Of a stretch of 64,000 nt of DNA, positions 8,436 through 17,638 are shown one piece after another (position 1 is the stretch's first letter; the number at the start of each line of letters is the position of its first letter). Made by a program: the position numbers and the translations under genes. Source of the stretch: Natronosalvus caseinilyticus (GTDB lineage: Archaea > Halobacteriota > Halobacteria > Halobacteriales > Natrialbaceae); assembly GCF_017357105.1 (NCBI RefSeq), contig NZ_CP071596.1, forward strand, positions 3,658,001 through 3,722,000, in the 5' to 3' direction. Below the pieces are notes generated by a model that made no database searches, was not told the origin of the DNA, and was given only the letters and a program-made list of their open reading frames with translations.

Positions 8436-9584
8436 ATGACCATGGAATTCACCGACCGCGTTGCCCGAGTCGAACCGTCCGCAACCCTCACCATCTCCGC
8501 ACTCGCCACCGAACTCGAGGCCGACGGCGTCGACGTCGTCGACCTGAGCGTCGGCGAACCGGACTTTCCGACGCCCGAAAACGTCGTCCAGGCCGGCAAG
8601 GACGCGATGGACGCCGGCCACACCGGCTACACGACGCCCGCGGGCCACCTCGAGCTTCGCGAGGCGATCTCGGAGAAACTCGCCGTCGACGGCCTCGACC
8701 ACGGCCCGGACGAGATTATCGTCACGCCCGGCGCGAAGCAATCGCTCTACGAAATCGTCCAGACCCTCGTTCAGAGCGGGGACGAGGTCGTCCTCCTCGA
8801 CCCCGCCTGGGTCTCCTACGAGGCGATGGTCGAGATGGCTGGCGGCTCCCTCTCGCGAGTCGACCTCTCACCGTACGACTTCCAGCTCGAGCCCGCCCTC
8901 GACGACCTCGCCGAGGCCGTTTCGGACGACACCGACCTGCTGATCGTCAACTCGCCGTCGAACCCCACGGGCGCTGTCTACTCCGACGCCGCCCTTGAGG
9001 GCGTTCGCGACCTGGCCGTCGAACACGACGTCACGGTCATCTCCGACGAGATTTACAAGGAGATTACCTACGGCGTCGAGCCCACGAGCCTGGGGACGCT
9101 CGAGGGGATGGCCGACCGAACGATTACGGTCAACGGCTTCTCGAAGGCCTACTCGATGACCGGCTGGCGGCTGGGGTACTTCGCCGGGCCGAAAGACCTG
9201 ATCGACCAGGCCGGCAAACTCCACAGCCACTCGGTATCCTCGGCGACGAACTTCGTCCAGTACGCCGGGATCGAGGCCCTCGAGAACACCGACGACGCCG
9301 TGACCCAGATGGTCGAGGCGTTCGAGGACCGACGCGACCTGGTCGTCGACTTGCTCGAGGAGCACGACGTCGACGTGGCCGTTCCGGACGGCGCATTCTA
9401 CATGATGCTCCCCGTCGACGACGACGATCAGGCCTGGTGTGAGGGCGCCATCGAGGATGCCCACGTGGCGACCGTCCCCGGCAGCGCCTTCGGAACGCCC
9501 GGGTACGCCCGCATCTCCTACGCGGCGAGCGAGGAGCGACTCGAGGAGGGAATCGAGCGGCTGGCGGCCGAAAACTACCTCTGA
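8436..9584 (+). CDS. PLP-dependent class I/II aminotransferase (aspartate aminotransferase-like)
   Basis: 382 aa (a second ATG lies two codons in). Fold-type I features: VGEPDFPTPENV, YTTPAGHLELREAI, TPGAKQSLYEIV, NSPSNPTGAVY with the cofactor-contacting Asn, VISDEIYKEITY with the Asp-Tyr pair, and the Schiff-base lysine in VNGFSKAYSMTGWRLGY near residue 237. It is archaeal AspC-like and transfers amino groups between aspartate or aromatic amino acids and 2-oxo acids; exact substrate unclear. It lies 45 nt downstream of ribH on the same strand. Confidence 0.93.
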   Translation: MTMEFTDRVARVEPSATLTISALATELEADGVDVVDLSVGEPDFPTPENVVQAGKDAMDAGHTGYTTPAGHLELREAISEKLAVDGLDHGPDEIIVTPGAKQSLYEIVQTLVQSGDEVVLLDPAWVSYEAMVEMAGGSLSRVDLSPYDFQLEPALDDLAEAVSDDTDLLIVNSPSNPTGAVYSDAALEGVRDLAVEHDVTVISDEIYKEITYGVEPTSLGTLEGMADRTITVNGFSKAYSMTGWRLGYFAGPKDLIDQAGKLHSHSVSSATNFVQYAGIEALENTDDAVTQMVEAFEDRRDLVVDLLEEHDVDVAVPDGAFYMMLPVDDDDQAWCEGAIEDAHVATVPGSAFGTPGYARISYAASEERLEEGIERLAAENYL

Positions 9585-9662
9585 CCGGCCTCGAGACGTA
9601 CCTTCCGCCACGTTTTTCATCCCCACACCTAGTTTTATTGATATTGTCTCCGTAGCGAGAAT

Positions 9663-10547
9663 ATGGCTCTCGAGAATCGTCGATCGCTGACAGCCGCACA
9701 GATCGCTGGCATCTACGCGGTCGTGAGCGGGCTGTGGGTCGTGCTCACCGATCGGATCCTCGAGGCCATCTTTCCAACGATCGCGGCCATGGCCGTCGCA
9801 CAGACGGCGAAAGGGCTCGTCTTCATCCTCGCCTCGACGGCCATCATCTACACTCTCGTCGCCCGGAGTCGACGCGAACTCGAGGAGACGAACCGGCGCC
9901 TCGACCTCGCGCTTCGACACTCGAGCGTGCTCCACCGCGTGCTCAGGCACAACCTTCGGAACACCTGCAACGTGATCCAGGGGACCGCCGAGACGCTCCA
10001 CGATCGAACCGAGGACGTCGACGAATCCCTCGATATCATCGAGGACGAAGCCGAACGGCTGGTTTCGATCGGCGACAAATCGCGATCGCTGGAGTCGGTG
10101 ATCGGAACGGGCCCACACGCTCGAACGGAGGTCGATCTGGCGGGGATCGTCGAGGAGTACGCCGAGATCTACCGCAAACGGTACCCGGATGTCCGAATCG
10201 AAACGGACGTTCCGGGGACCGCCCGTCTCGAGGCACACCCGAAGGTCGAACTCGCCGTCGACGAATTGCTCGAGAACGCCATCGTCCACCACGGATCCGA
10301 CGAGCCGACGGTGCGACTCGCGGTCGAGCGGTCCGCGGACGGGCACGTCGCCTTCGAGGTCGTCGACGACGGGGTTGGCATCCCAGCGGCCGAACGCGAG
10401 GCACTCGAGACGGCCATCGAGGATCAACTCGTCCACGCCAGCGGCGTCGGCCTCTGGTTGGCCCAGATCCTCGTCCTCGAGTCGGGCGGGACGTTCGAGG
10501 TCGGCAGCGCTGGCGCCGGTGGGACGACCGTGCGTGCCGTGTTCTGA
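9663..10547 (+). CDS. Membrane sensor histidine kinase
   Basis: 294 aa. Two transmembrane helices (about residues 14-36 and 42-66) separated by only a short loop, so there is no extracytoplasmic sensor domain. Then a dimerisation/phosphoacceptor helix with the haloarchaeal H-box VLRHNLRNTCNVIQG (His near 97) and an HATPase domain: N-box VDELLENAIVHH, G1 DDGVGIP, G2 GVGLWLAQILV, and a terminal GGTTVRAVF. No receiver domain and no adjacent response regulator, so its partner is elsewhere. An AT-rich segment (TTTTATTGATATTG) about 20-30 nt upstream may be the promoter. Confidence 0.92.
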   Translation: MALENRRSLTAAQIAGIYAVVSGLWVVLTDRILEAIFPTIAAMAVAQTAKGLVFILASTAIIYTLVARSRRELEETNRRLDLALRHSSVLHRVLRHNLRNTCNVIQGTAETLHDRTEDVDESLDIIEDEAERLVSIGDKSRSLESVIGTGPHARTEVDLAGIVEEYAEIYRKRYPDVRIETDVPGTARLEAHPKVELAVDELLENAIVHHGSDEPTVRLAVERSADGHVAFEVVDDGVGIPAAEREALETAIEDQLVHASGVGLWLAQILVLESGGTFEVGSAGAGGTTVRAVF

Positions 10548-10672
10548 CTGGTTTTGGCCCCAGTTCACGCCCATCGGCCCGAACTCGAGCAGAGGCAAGA
10601 ACTCGAGCGCTTTGGACCTGACTCGAGTCGTCGCTCAAATCCCCTAAACCGAACCCTGTAAGCCGAATCCCG

Positions 10673-11164
10673 TTACCCCCGACGCCGAAGAATTCGCTCG
10701 ACGATCAATCGCGTCGACAACAGTTCGTCGTCGTACTTCGACTCTCGCCCCGACGCACGCTCGACCGTACAATCGATGCCGCGGGACTCGAGTTCGGCTT
10801 CGATCGCCCCGGGGTCGTGGTGCTGGTCGTGACCCAGCGCGATCACGTCGGGGTCGAGTTCCTCGATCGGCCGGAAGATGTCCTCGCGATCACCCAGGAT
10901 GGCCTCGTCGACCACCTCGAGAGCGGCGACCAGCTCCCGGCGCTGCCGGGCGGCACAGATCGGCGCCTCCTTGTGATCGACGTTCGTCGGCCGGGCGACG
11001 ATGACGACGAGTTCGTCGCCCATCGCTCTGGCCTGCTCGAGGTAGTGGACGTGACCGGGGTGAAGGAGGTCGAAGGTTCCCTGCGCGACGACGAGTGTCC
11101 CGTCGGATCGATCCTCTCGTCCCCGGATTCGTGCCGTTCGGTCGGTGTCTCGCGTGTCCGTCAT
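10673..11164 (-). CDS. ribL: FAD synthase (FMN adenylyltransferase), archaeal RibL
   Basis: 163 aa. A nucleotidyltransferase of the cytidylyltransferase family that makes FAD from FMN and ATP in archaea. Seen: [19 protein letters not shown] with the HxGH motif at residues 35-38 (HPGH), [34 protein letters not shown], and the C-terminal STRLIVERI standing in for the ISSTRI motif. An acidic/basic N-terminal extension of about 20 residues precedes the domain. Its ATG overlaps by 4 nt (ATGA) the stop of a 45-aa ORF that in turn overlaps the JAMM gene, indicating one coupled transcript. Confidence 0.9.
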   Translation of the reverse strand: MTDTRDTDRTARIRGREDRSDGTLVVAQGTFDLLHPGHVHYLEQARAMGDELVVIVARPTNVDHKEAPICAARQRRELVAALEVVDEAILGDREDIFRPIEELDPDVIALGHDQHHDPGAIEAELESRGIDCTVERASGRESKYDDELLSTRLIVERILRRRG

Positions 11165-11298
11165 GGTAGTCTCTCACCGTCAGTCGCGTTCCTGCCGTCA
11201 CTGCTCGTCGCGTCCGCTGCGCTTGTGTCGCTCGCTTTGCTTGCCGTACTCCCCGCGCTCGTATCGCTCGTATCACTCGCTTCGTTCGCGTCGCTCAT
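11161..11298 (-). CDS. 45-aa Ser/Asp/Ala/Thr-rich ORF bridging the JAMM and ribL genes
   Basis: ATG at 11298 overlaps the JAMM-gene stop (ATGA), and its TGA overlaps the ribL ATG (also ATGA). The product is low-complexity (repeats of SDTS, SDTSAA, no hydrophobic core) and encoded by a GC-biased slippery tract. It may be a real microprotein, or it may exist mainly to carry ribosomes from the protease gene to ribL. No homologue recognised; real translation is inferred from the double overlap only. Confidence 0.4.
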   Translation of the reverse strand: MSDANEASDTSDTSAGSTASKASDTSAADATSSDGRNATDGERLP

Positions 11299-11792
11299 CC
11301 GCGCAACTCCTCGTCGATGTCCGCTTGCGTGAAGTCGAAAAACGACTCGCTGTCGGGTAACTCGACGTCGATGACCTCGAGGTGCGTCCGCCGTCCCTGC
11401 GAGTCGAACGCCTTCCAGTCGTTCCGGCGGTAGGGCGCGCCGATGATGACGTGCACGCTGCCCCGGCCGAACGTCTCGAGGTCGGCCTGGCTCGGCCGGA
11501 TCACGCCATTCGGGTGGGAGTGGACGCTGCCGAGGGCCTTCACGTCGTTCGGGATTGAACTGGTCTGAACGGTCGCGCTCACGCTGTTGGACTCGGTTCC
11601 GGGGATTATCAGCACGTCGGTGATGACCAGCCCCTCTCGATCGAGTCCCAGTTCCGCGGCTTCGGTTCCTCGAAGAAAGCCCATGTACTCGTCGGGGTGG
11701 GCAGCCTCAGAGGATTCGAGGGCGAACTCGAGAGTTTCCTCGGCGATGCCGAGAATCTCGCTCGAGCGAAAGAGCGCGTCCAGCAGACCCAT
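11295..11792 (-). CDS. JAMM/MPN+ metalloprotease, HvJAMM1-like desampylase
   Basis: 165 aa, full length for the small archaeal JAMM proteases that cleave ubiquitin-like SAMP conjugates and C-terminal extensions. The zinc motif is complete: Glu35 (DEYMGFLRG), then HSHPNGVIRPSQAD giving His91, His93, Ser101 and Asp104. The family's role in haloarchaea is deconjugation of SAMPs involved in proteasome targeting, sulfur transfer and molybdopterin synthesis. Divergent from the DHH-protein gene at 11973, with a 180-nt shared promoter region. First gene of the JAMM - 45-aa ORF - ribL unit. Confidence 0.9.
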   Translation of the reverse strand: MGLLDALFRSSEILGIAEETLEFALESSEAAHPDEYMGFLRGTEAAELGLDREGLVITDVLIIPGTESNSVSATVQTSSIPNDVKALGSVHSHPNGVIRPSQADLETFGRGSVHVIIGAPYRRNDWKAFDSQGRRTHLEVIDVELPDSESFFDFTQADIDEELRG

Positions 11793-11972
11793 GCCTCTAC
11801 GTCCGGTCCTGACGTTGCTAAACGTTCCGGAAGCCGACGCCCGGGGGTCGAGTCGGTGTTCCCGGCGGTCCGGATTGGTACCGGCCGTGGGTTCTGCGCC
11901 CGTACCCGCCGAAAGCGCCCACAGATCGCCTTGGCAAGCGTTATACGCGGCGAAACCAAACTACCGTCACCG

Positions 11973-13901
11973 ATGACACGTGACTCCGCCGGAGGTTCCG
12001 GCGACAGTGATAGTGAAGACGGAGATGTTTCCGTCGTCTACGATCTCGCTCCCGATTGCACCGCTTCGGACGTCCAACCCGACCGCCCGTATCTCGCGTC
12101 GATCAACGGCATCGTCGAGTACGGCGTTTTCGTCGATCTCTCGGAGAACGTCTCCGGCCTCGTCCACGAATCCGTCCTGGAGGGCACCTTCAGCGTCGGC
12201 CAGGAACTCGCCGTCGAACTCGAGGAGGTTCGCGACAACGGCGACATGGCCTTCCAGCCGGCCGACGTCGACCTCGAGGAGGACGACTACACGGTCGAAC
12301 CAGTCGACCACGACTATCCCCTGACCGGGACCGACCGCCTCGAGGCGAACGTCGGCGAACAGGTCCACCTCGAGGGCGAAATCGTCCAGATCAAACAGAC
12401 CGGCGGCCCGACGATCTTCCACATCGCCGACGAGTACGGCGTCGTCCCCTGTGCCGCCTTCGAGGAGGCCGGCGTTCGCGCTTACCCCTCCGTCGAGGTG
12501 GGCGACATCGTTCGCGTCACTGGGACCCCCGAAACCCGCGAGGAGAGCGTCCAGATCGAGGTCGACGGCCTCTCGAACCTCGACGGCGAGGACGCGACCC
12601 AGGCCCGCGAACGACTCGAGGCCGCCCTCGAGGAGCGCGCCCAGCCCCACGACGTCGACCCGCTCATCGACTGGCCCGCGTTCGAGAAACTCCGCCCGAA
12701 CCTCATGGAGGTCGCGACCCTCCTCCGGCGAACCGTCCTCGAGGGGCGACCAATCCGCGTCCGCCACCACGCCGACGGCGACGGTATGTGCGCGGCCGTC
12801 CCCCTCCAGCTCGCCCTCGAGAACTTCATCGCCGAGGTGCACCAGGACGAGAACGCACCCCAGCACCTGATCAAACGCCTGCCCGCGAAGGCGCCGTTCT
12901 ACGAGATGGAAGACGCCACGCGCGACCTCAACTTCGCGCTCGAGGATCGCGAGCGACACGGCCAGCAACTGCCCCTCGTTCTCATGCTCGACAACGGCTC
13001 GACGGCCGAGGACGTACCCGCCTACGAGACGCTGGCCCACTACGACATCCCCATCGTCGCTATCGACCACCACCACCCCGACCCCGACGCCGTCGGCAGC
13101 CTGCTCGACGCCCACGTCAACCCGTACCTCCACGACGAGGACTACCGGATCACGACGGGCATGCTCTGTGTCGAACTCGCCCGGATGATCGACCCCGACC
13201 TCACCGACGACCTGCGGCACGTCCCCGCCGTGGCCGGCGTCTCGGATCGATCGAAGGCCGACGCGATGGACCAGTACCTCGAACTCGCCGCCGAGAACGA
13301 CTACGACGAAGACCGCCTGCGAGACGTCAGCGAGGCCCTCGACTACGCCGCCTTCTGGCTCCGCTACAACTCCGGCGATCACCTGATTCAGGACGTCCTC
13401 GAACTCTCCGACGCCGACGAGGACCGGCACCGGCGGCTGGTCACGTTCCTCGCCGACCGCTCCCGCCGGGACGTCGACCGCCAGCTCGACGCCGCCATGA
13501 ACCACGTCGAGCACGAACGCCTCGACAGCGGCGTCCACCTCTACCGGATCGACGTCGAAAACCACGCCCATCGGTTCACCTACCCCGCCCCGGGCAAGAC
13601 CACGGGCGAGATCCACGACCGCAAGATCCAGGAAACCGGCGACCCGGTCATCACGGTCGGCTACGGGCCCGATTTCGCCGTCCTCCGCAGCGACGGCGTC
13701 CGCCTCGACATCCCCCGAATGGTTTCTGAGCTCGAGGCGGAGATCCCCGGCGGCGGCGTCTCCGGCGGCGGCCACCTCGTCGTCGGCTCGATCAAGTTCG
13801 TCAAGGGCAAGCGCCAGGAGGTCATCGACGCCCTCGTCGAGAAGATGGCCGCCGCGGACATCGACGAGGCGCTCTCGAGTGCGGCGCCGCTCGAGAACTA
13901 G
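11973..13901 (+). CDS. RecJ-like DHH-family phosphoesterase with S1 and OB-fold domains
   Basis: 642 aa from ATG 11973 (a frame open back to 11697 runs over the divergent JAMM gene and is not used). Domains: acidic start, S1-like RNA-binding domain at about 25-95 (ASINGIVEYGVFVDLSENVSGLVHES), OB-fold about 125-205 (LEGEIVQIKQTGGPTIFHIAD), then DHH (RHHADGDGMCAAVPL, MLDNGS, AIDHHHPD) and DHHA1 (GGGVSGGGHLVVGSIKF). It resembles the archaeal RecJ/GAN-related exonucleases; in other archaea such proteins join Cdc45/RecJ-type replication or RNA-processing complexes. Target nucleic acid unknown. A second, shorter DHH-like gene lies at 40754-42043. Confidence 0.9.
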   Translation: MTRDSAGGSGDSDSEDGDVSVVYDLAPDCTASDVQPDRPYLASINGIVEYGVFVDLSENVSGLVHESVLEGTFSVGQELAVELEEVRDNGDMAFQPADVDLEEDDYTVEPVDHDYPLTGTDRLEANVGEQVHLEGEIVQIKQTGGPTIFHIADEYGVVPCAAFEEAGVRAYPSVEVGDIVRVTGTPETREESVQIEVDGLSNLDGEDATQARERLEAALEERAQPHDVDPLIDWPAFEKLRPNLMEVATLLRRTVLEGRPIRVRHHADGDGMCAAVPLQLALENFIAEVHQDENAPQHLIKRLPAKAPFYEMEDATRDLNFALEDRERHGQQLPLVLMLDNGSTAEDVPAYETLAHYDIPIVAIDHHHPDPDAVGSLLDAHVNPYLHDEDYRITTGMLCVELARMIDPDLTDDLRHVPAVAGVSDRSKADAMDQYLELAAENDYDEDRLRDVSEALDYAAFWLRYNSGDHLIQDVLELSDADEDRHRRLVTFLADRSRRDVDRQLDAAMNHVEHERLDSGVHLYRIDVENHAHRFTYPAPGKTTGEIHDRKIQETGDPVITVGYGPDFAVLRSDGVRLDIPRMVSELEAEIPGGGVSGGGHLVVGSIKFVKGKRQEVIDALVEKMAAADIDEALSSAAPLEN

Positions 13902-13902
13902 T

Positions 13903-14180
13903 CTAGAAGTAGATCCGTTCGTCGTCGACCGATTCTTCTTGCTTCCGCTGTCTCTCTTCATCCCGACCCTCGAACGCGAGCCGATGCCACCCGAGTGCGC
14001 CCGCAGCAACCACGCCGACACCCACCACGCCGAGTAACTCGAGCGGGACGGGAAGTGGCGTCGTCTCCTCTCCCTCCCAGTCGGCCTCGAAGACGGTCGT
14101 GTAGTACGAGGCGACCGACTCGCCGTGGAGAGCCAGGACGACTTCGCGATTGTTCCGGAGCGAGTTCCGGTTCCAGTTCA
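13903..14180 (-). pseudogene. C-terminal fragment of a phospholipase D-family gene split by the island
   Basis: Minus-strand frame LNWNRNSLRNNREVVLALHG, which is the second half of an HKD catalytic block (GSxNW then N-R-E), followed by VASYYTTVFEADWEGEE, one transmembrane helix (LELLGVVGVGVVAAGALGW) and a charged cytoplasmic tail ending DDERIYF. The matching N-terminal part lies 21 kb away at 35201-36885 and breaks off exactly at GSLNW. The small open frame that now starts at 14208 (MERQPICCV) is partly mobile-element sequence. The fragment cannot be an active enzyme alone. Confidence 0.88.
14171..14180 (+). repeat. Left attachment core (attL)
   Basis: TTCCAGTTCA, identical to 35201-35210. 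To its left is host gene sequence (phospholipase D C-terminal codons); to its right is island sequence. On the coding (minus) strand the core reads TGAACTGGAA and encodes the L-N-W part of the HKD motif. Confidence 0.85.
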
Positions 14181-14191
14181 GAACACAACAG

Positions 14192-14221
14192 ATAGGTTGA
14201 CGTTCCATTAGATGAACCTAT
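14192..14221. promoter_or_regulatory. Inverted repeat between attL and the integrase gene
   Basis: ATAGGTT (14192-14198) and AACCTAT (14215-14221), 16-nt spacer, between the attachment core and the integrase ATG at 14227. An equivalent TAGGTT/AACCTA pair lies just inside attR. The position suggests integrase binding arms that would also shut off integrase transcription when occupied. Confidence 0.6.
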
Positions 14222-14226
14222 AGTGT

Positions 14227-15777
14227 ATGTCAGACAACAAGCTCGACGCTAACGGATACCACCAGAAGGTCGAACGGGAGCTAAAGAACGTCAAAAGACT
14301 CTCGCTGGACAACGATGATGAACGGAAAGCCGAGGACCTCACAGTAGCAGACCTTGATGGAGATGCTCGCGAGATATATCTGTTCTCGCAATATGTACGT
14401 GATGACCAAGAAGCAGCGAGTGCGATGAATTTGATTGCTCGCCTACGGAGACTCAGCGAGGTTTCAGACAAGCCTCTCACAGAGTGTAGCCCGGATGATA
14501 TCAATGCACTACTGGGTTCCCTTGCAGAGAAAAATTTAGGCACAGGAAAAACGTACAAGTCCTCAACGAAACGGAAATACCTCGATGCTGTTACTGAGTT
14601 TGCTGAGAACCGCGGTATCGATGCGTTAGTCGATATCGAACGTCCCAGTCTGAAGATAGAGAAAGTAGATGAAGACTTTATCCTCTCGAAATCCGAAGTT
14701 TGGGACCTGATTGAATCTGCAAATAACATTCGAACTAAAGCCATTATCGCGATATCGTGGGATTGCGCATGGCGCGTTACAGCCCTCATCTCGCTTAAAG
14801 TCAAGGATTACACGCGCATGGGCAGTGAATATGGATTACTCCAACTGCCAACAAAGGCGGAAGGGTTGAAAGGAGCGGGTGGCTTCAAGAAACCAGTCAC
14901 GGTGTCGAAAGGATATTTAGAAAATTGGCTGGCTGAGCATCCGTGTCAAGACGACCCTGAGGCAGCCCTCTTCTGCAGGATGGACAAAGAAAAACACTAC
15001 GGCGAACACATGACTGGTGAGGCTGTACGTAAGCATCTAAAGAAGGCAGCTACAAACGCAGGGATTGACAAAGACCGTGTTTACCCTCATGCGTTTCGGC
15101 ATGCTCGAGCAACGTACATGAAAAAGTCAAACGATTATAGTGATTTACATATTGAGCACACACTAAATTGGGCAGAAGGGTCTAATGAGCATAAGCGGTA
15201 TGAGCATTTAGACCAAGATGACAAGATAAATGCAATATTGCGTGCGAAGGGTATCGATGCGCAAGATGATGACGTTGACCCCGAAGAAATCGATTGCCCT
15301 CAATGTCAGCGGAAGATTCCGTTCGATGCGAATCGGTGCCCATACTGTAGTATGATTATCGACGACCGGCCCGCAGAGTGGTTCCAACTCTATCGGGAAA
15401 TCGTCAATGAAGACGACCCTGTCAAAAAGAAATATGATGAGATGGCTTCAATAACGCCCGAAATCGCGGGCCTTACCAAAGCCGAATTTGAGCACGTTCG
15501 GGAAAAATTCGCTATGGCCGTCCAGTTACATGACTTCGGCGGGATTGATTATGACGACCACAGAAAAAATGTCGAAGATTATGACTGGGCTTCAGAAATC
15601 GACATCAGTGGGATTGATGAGACTGATATTGACTACATCAGTAAGAACTGGGTTGCTGCATCAGAACCATTAGCTCGAAACTTCGACGTTAACGAGACTG
15701 AATACCGATTACAAGGGAGTGCAACCGGATTACCAGTTAAGGATATTGAAGAGGATTTAGACAAACTCGACAACTAA
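14227..15777 (+). CDS. Tyrosine recombinase (integrase) with C-terminal zinc ribbon
   Basis: 516 aa. N-terminal SAM-like core-binding domain about residues 50-150 (ECSPDDINALLGSLAEK). Catalytic domain: Arg in DCAWRVTALISLKVKDY near 183, HAFRHARATYM giving HxxR near 288-291, second His/Trp region HTLNWAEGS, and the nucleophile Tyr in HKRYEHL near 325. After the catalytic domain comes a CPQC...CPYC zinc ribbon (about 357-378) and a 140-residue acidic helical tail, the layout of haloarchaeal phage/plasmid integrases. It lies 46 nt from the attL core, as expected for the enzyme that inserted the island. Confidence 0.93.
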   Translation: MSDNKLDANGYHQKVERELKNVKRLSLDNDDERKAEDLTVADLDGDAREIYLFSQYVRDDQEAASAMNLIARLRRLSEVSDKPLTECSPDDINALLGSLAEKNLGTGKTYKSSTKRKYLDAVTEFAENRGIDALVDIERPSLKIEKVDEDFILSKSEVWDLIESANNIRTKAIIAISWDCAWRVTALISLKVKDYTRMGSEYGLLQLPTKAEGLKGAGGFKKPVTVSKGYLENWLAEHPCQDDPEAALFCRMDKEKHYGEHMTGEAVRKHLKKAATNAGIDKDRVYPHAFRHARATYMKKSNDYSDLHIEHTLNWAEGSNEHKRYEHLDQDDKINAILRAKGIDAQDDDVDPEEIDCPQCQRKIPFDANRCPYCSMIIDDRPAEWFQLYREIVNEDDPVKKKYDEMASITPEIAGLTKAEFEHVREKFAMAVQLHDFGGIDYDDHRKNVEDYDWASEIDISGIDETDIDYISKNWVAASEPLARNFDVNETEYRLQGSATGLPVKDIEEDLDKLDN

Positions 15778-16162
15778 TCAAACGAAGCAGAGTTCGGGCG
15801 CTCGCCCTCGAAAACTTCGACGAGGACAGTGCGGAAGACACCCATCAAGTTTGTTAATCGACCTGAGTAGGGGCGCTACTAAAGAACCAATGGAAGTTTT
15901 AGCGCAAGCCGCCGATTCAGACATCGCACTGAGGCGTAATTGCGGCTCGAGCATCCCGACATGACGTGACCGACAACCACGAACGCGAATCACTATTGAC
16001 GACAAAACAGGGGCGTCCTGCCAAGACGGACGATTCAATGGTATATCTACGCAATGTTGCGGCCCTGCTGCTACACGAACGAGTTACTTCCTATCAGGTT
16101 CAACAAATAGGAACTCACTTTTCTACACCAAGACCTTTGTAGATTGGCTAGAATATTCTTTT
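15778..16162. other. Gene-free stretch between integrase and ApeA-like gene
   Basis: 385 nt. The first 80 nt are GC-richer than the rest, as if patched in from chromosomal DNA. No convincing gene, tRNA or repeat. The minus-strand open frame at 15778-16038 has no recognisable protein character. Confidence 0.5.
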
Positions 16163-17638
16163 ATGCAAAGTGTAGAATTCGAAGGATATTGGTGGCCGCC
16201 CGGAGAGCATGAAAACCGGGTCGGGGGAGTCCTTTCGTATGAGCCAGAGTCAGGGGCTACCCTAAACCTGTTTGAATCGTTTGAATCCGGTGTACTCCTC
16301 ACAAGAGAAAGGGAACATGAAGCACATAGCCGTCTATACGGCCTTTCTAAAGAAGGTGACCTCCTCACATTAGTTGATTCTCACCGTGATGGATTTAGCT
16401 CAACTCAAACAGTAGCGGGCAACGTAAGTTACTCAACATATCAACCGAGATATGTCTTAGACGGAATCCATGTTCCACAGAACAAAAACATCTCTTTTAC
16501 GAGGCTTACCACAAGCTTTCCGGGGATTGAGGAGTGGACACAGCACATTCCTTCATCAGATGTAGATGGGGTTCCCGGGCGGACTGTAGAGATTGTTGTA
16601 GATAATCCTGACCCGATAGAGGCGAAAACCGTAGAATACACACTCACGCTTTCAAGTTCCTTTAAGACATCCCGGTCACGCGGCGAAACTCCCTCAGTCC
16701 CAAATGAAACAAGGTTTCATCTTTATCCAAAGCATCCGGCCATCACATTGAGTCGGTTAAGGGACTATATCTATTCGCTCCGAGGGCTACTCACAATCGC
16801 AACGAACCATCCAATAGAACCAAGATACGTGCAAGCAAGAACTCCCGATTCGGGATTCACCACTATTGATGTATACTATGGGAACCCATCTTTTGGGCAG
16901 CCGGGGTCTCCGGGAATCACGAATCTCAATTTCCGACTTCCGGATATTCCTAATGGGTTCAGTGGCTTAATAGAGAGATGGTTTGGCCTGAGACAAGACA
17001 CTAAATCAGCTATTGACCTTTTCCTTGGAACACAGTATAACCCCAATATGTACCGAGAGAACATTTTCCTCTCGCTCACACAAGCTATTGAATCCTATCA
17101 TCGGCGTAGATATCAAGATGAATATATGGACTCTCAGAAGTATGAATCAGGCGTTTACCCGGACGTAATGGATTTCATCAGGGGTGATTTGAATGATGTG
17201 TATGATGACCCCAGTATGTTCCATGGCAATTCGTTATCTCAATCTCAAGTACAACAACTTAAGACCATGAGCGACGCTCACGATATCCCGAATGACTTAG
17301 GAAATGTCTTAGATTCAGCTATTAAATATGCCAACGAATACTCTCTACGGAAGCGGTTTAAAGAGTTAGTGAATGACGAATTCCACAGCATCCTAACAGG
17401 CCTTCCTCATAGTGCTGTCGGACAGATTCATCCCATCGTTGAGACAAGGAATCACCATACTCATCAACTGAAAGGCGAACAGAAAGACCCCGCGATAGCT
17501 GAAGGTGCTGATTTAACGCGGCTAACTTGGTCGTTAGAACAGCTATTAGAGGTGGCATTCTTAGCAGAAATTGGTGTTTCTGAATCGCAAATACGGAACA
17601 CACTCTATGATAGATACAAGCAGTATCGGGTTCTCTAA
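16163..17638 (+). CDS. ApeA-like HEPN-domain defence protein
   Basis: 491 aa. The N-terminus has the ApeA N-terminal-domain pattern (FEGYWWPPG, then VGGVLSYEPESGATLNLF) followed by a large beta-rich region. The C-terminal about 200 residues form an Apea-type HEPN domain: helical FLSLTQAIESYHRR, LRKRFKELV, and the RNase motif ETRNHHTHQL, which gives R-N-x3-H (Arg near 428, His near 433). HEPN proteins with Rx4-6H motifs are metal-independent RNases; bacterial ApeA acts as a single-gene antiphage system, presumably by cleaving RNA on infection. Here the gene stands alone next to the integrase, a common position for swappable defence cargo. Archaeal ApeA-type proteins are little studied. Confidence 0.82.
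   Translation: MQSVEFEGYWWPPGEHENRVGGVLSYEPESGATLNLFESFESGVLLTREREHEAHSRLYGLSKEGDLLTLVDSHRDGFSSTQTVAGNVSYSTYQPRYVLDGIHVPQNKNISFTRLTTSFPGIEEWTQHIPSSDVDGVPGRTVEIVVDNPDPIEAKTVEYTLTLSSSFKTSRSRGETPSVPNETRFHLYPKHPAITLSRLRDYIYSLRGLLTIATNHPIEPRYVQARTPDSGFTTIDVYYGNPSFGQPGSPGITNLNFRLPDIPNGFSGLIERWFGLRQDTKSAIDLFLGTQYNPNMYRENIFLSLTQAIESYHRRRYQDEYMDSQKYESGVYPDVMDFIRGDLNDVYDDPSMFHGNSLSQSQVQQLKTMSDAHDIPNDLGNVLDSAIKYANEYSLRKRFKELVNDEFHSILTGLPHSAVGQIHPIVETRNHHTHQLKGEQKDPAIAEGADLTRLTWSLEQLLEVAFLAEIGVSESQIRNTLYDRYKQYRVL

Noticed and set aside
11967-14021. 684-codon minus-strand open frame
   Set aside because: Shadow of the S1/OB-DHH gene; no domain, Val/Asp/Gly-rich mirror translation.
15778-16038. 86-codon minus-strand frame after the integrase
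   Set aside because: Composition random, no start context, and no conserved pattern.
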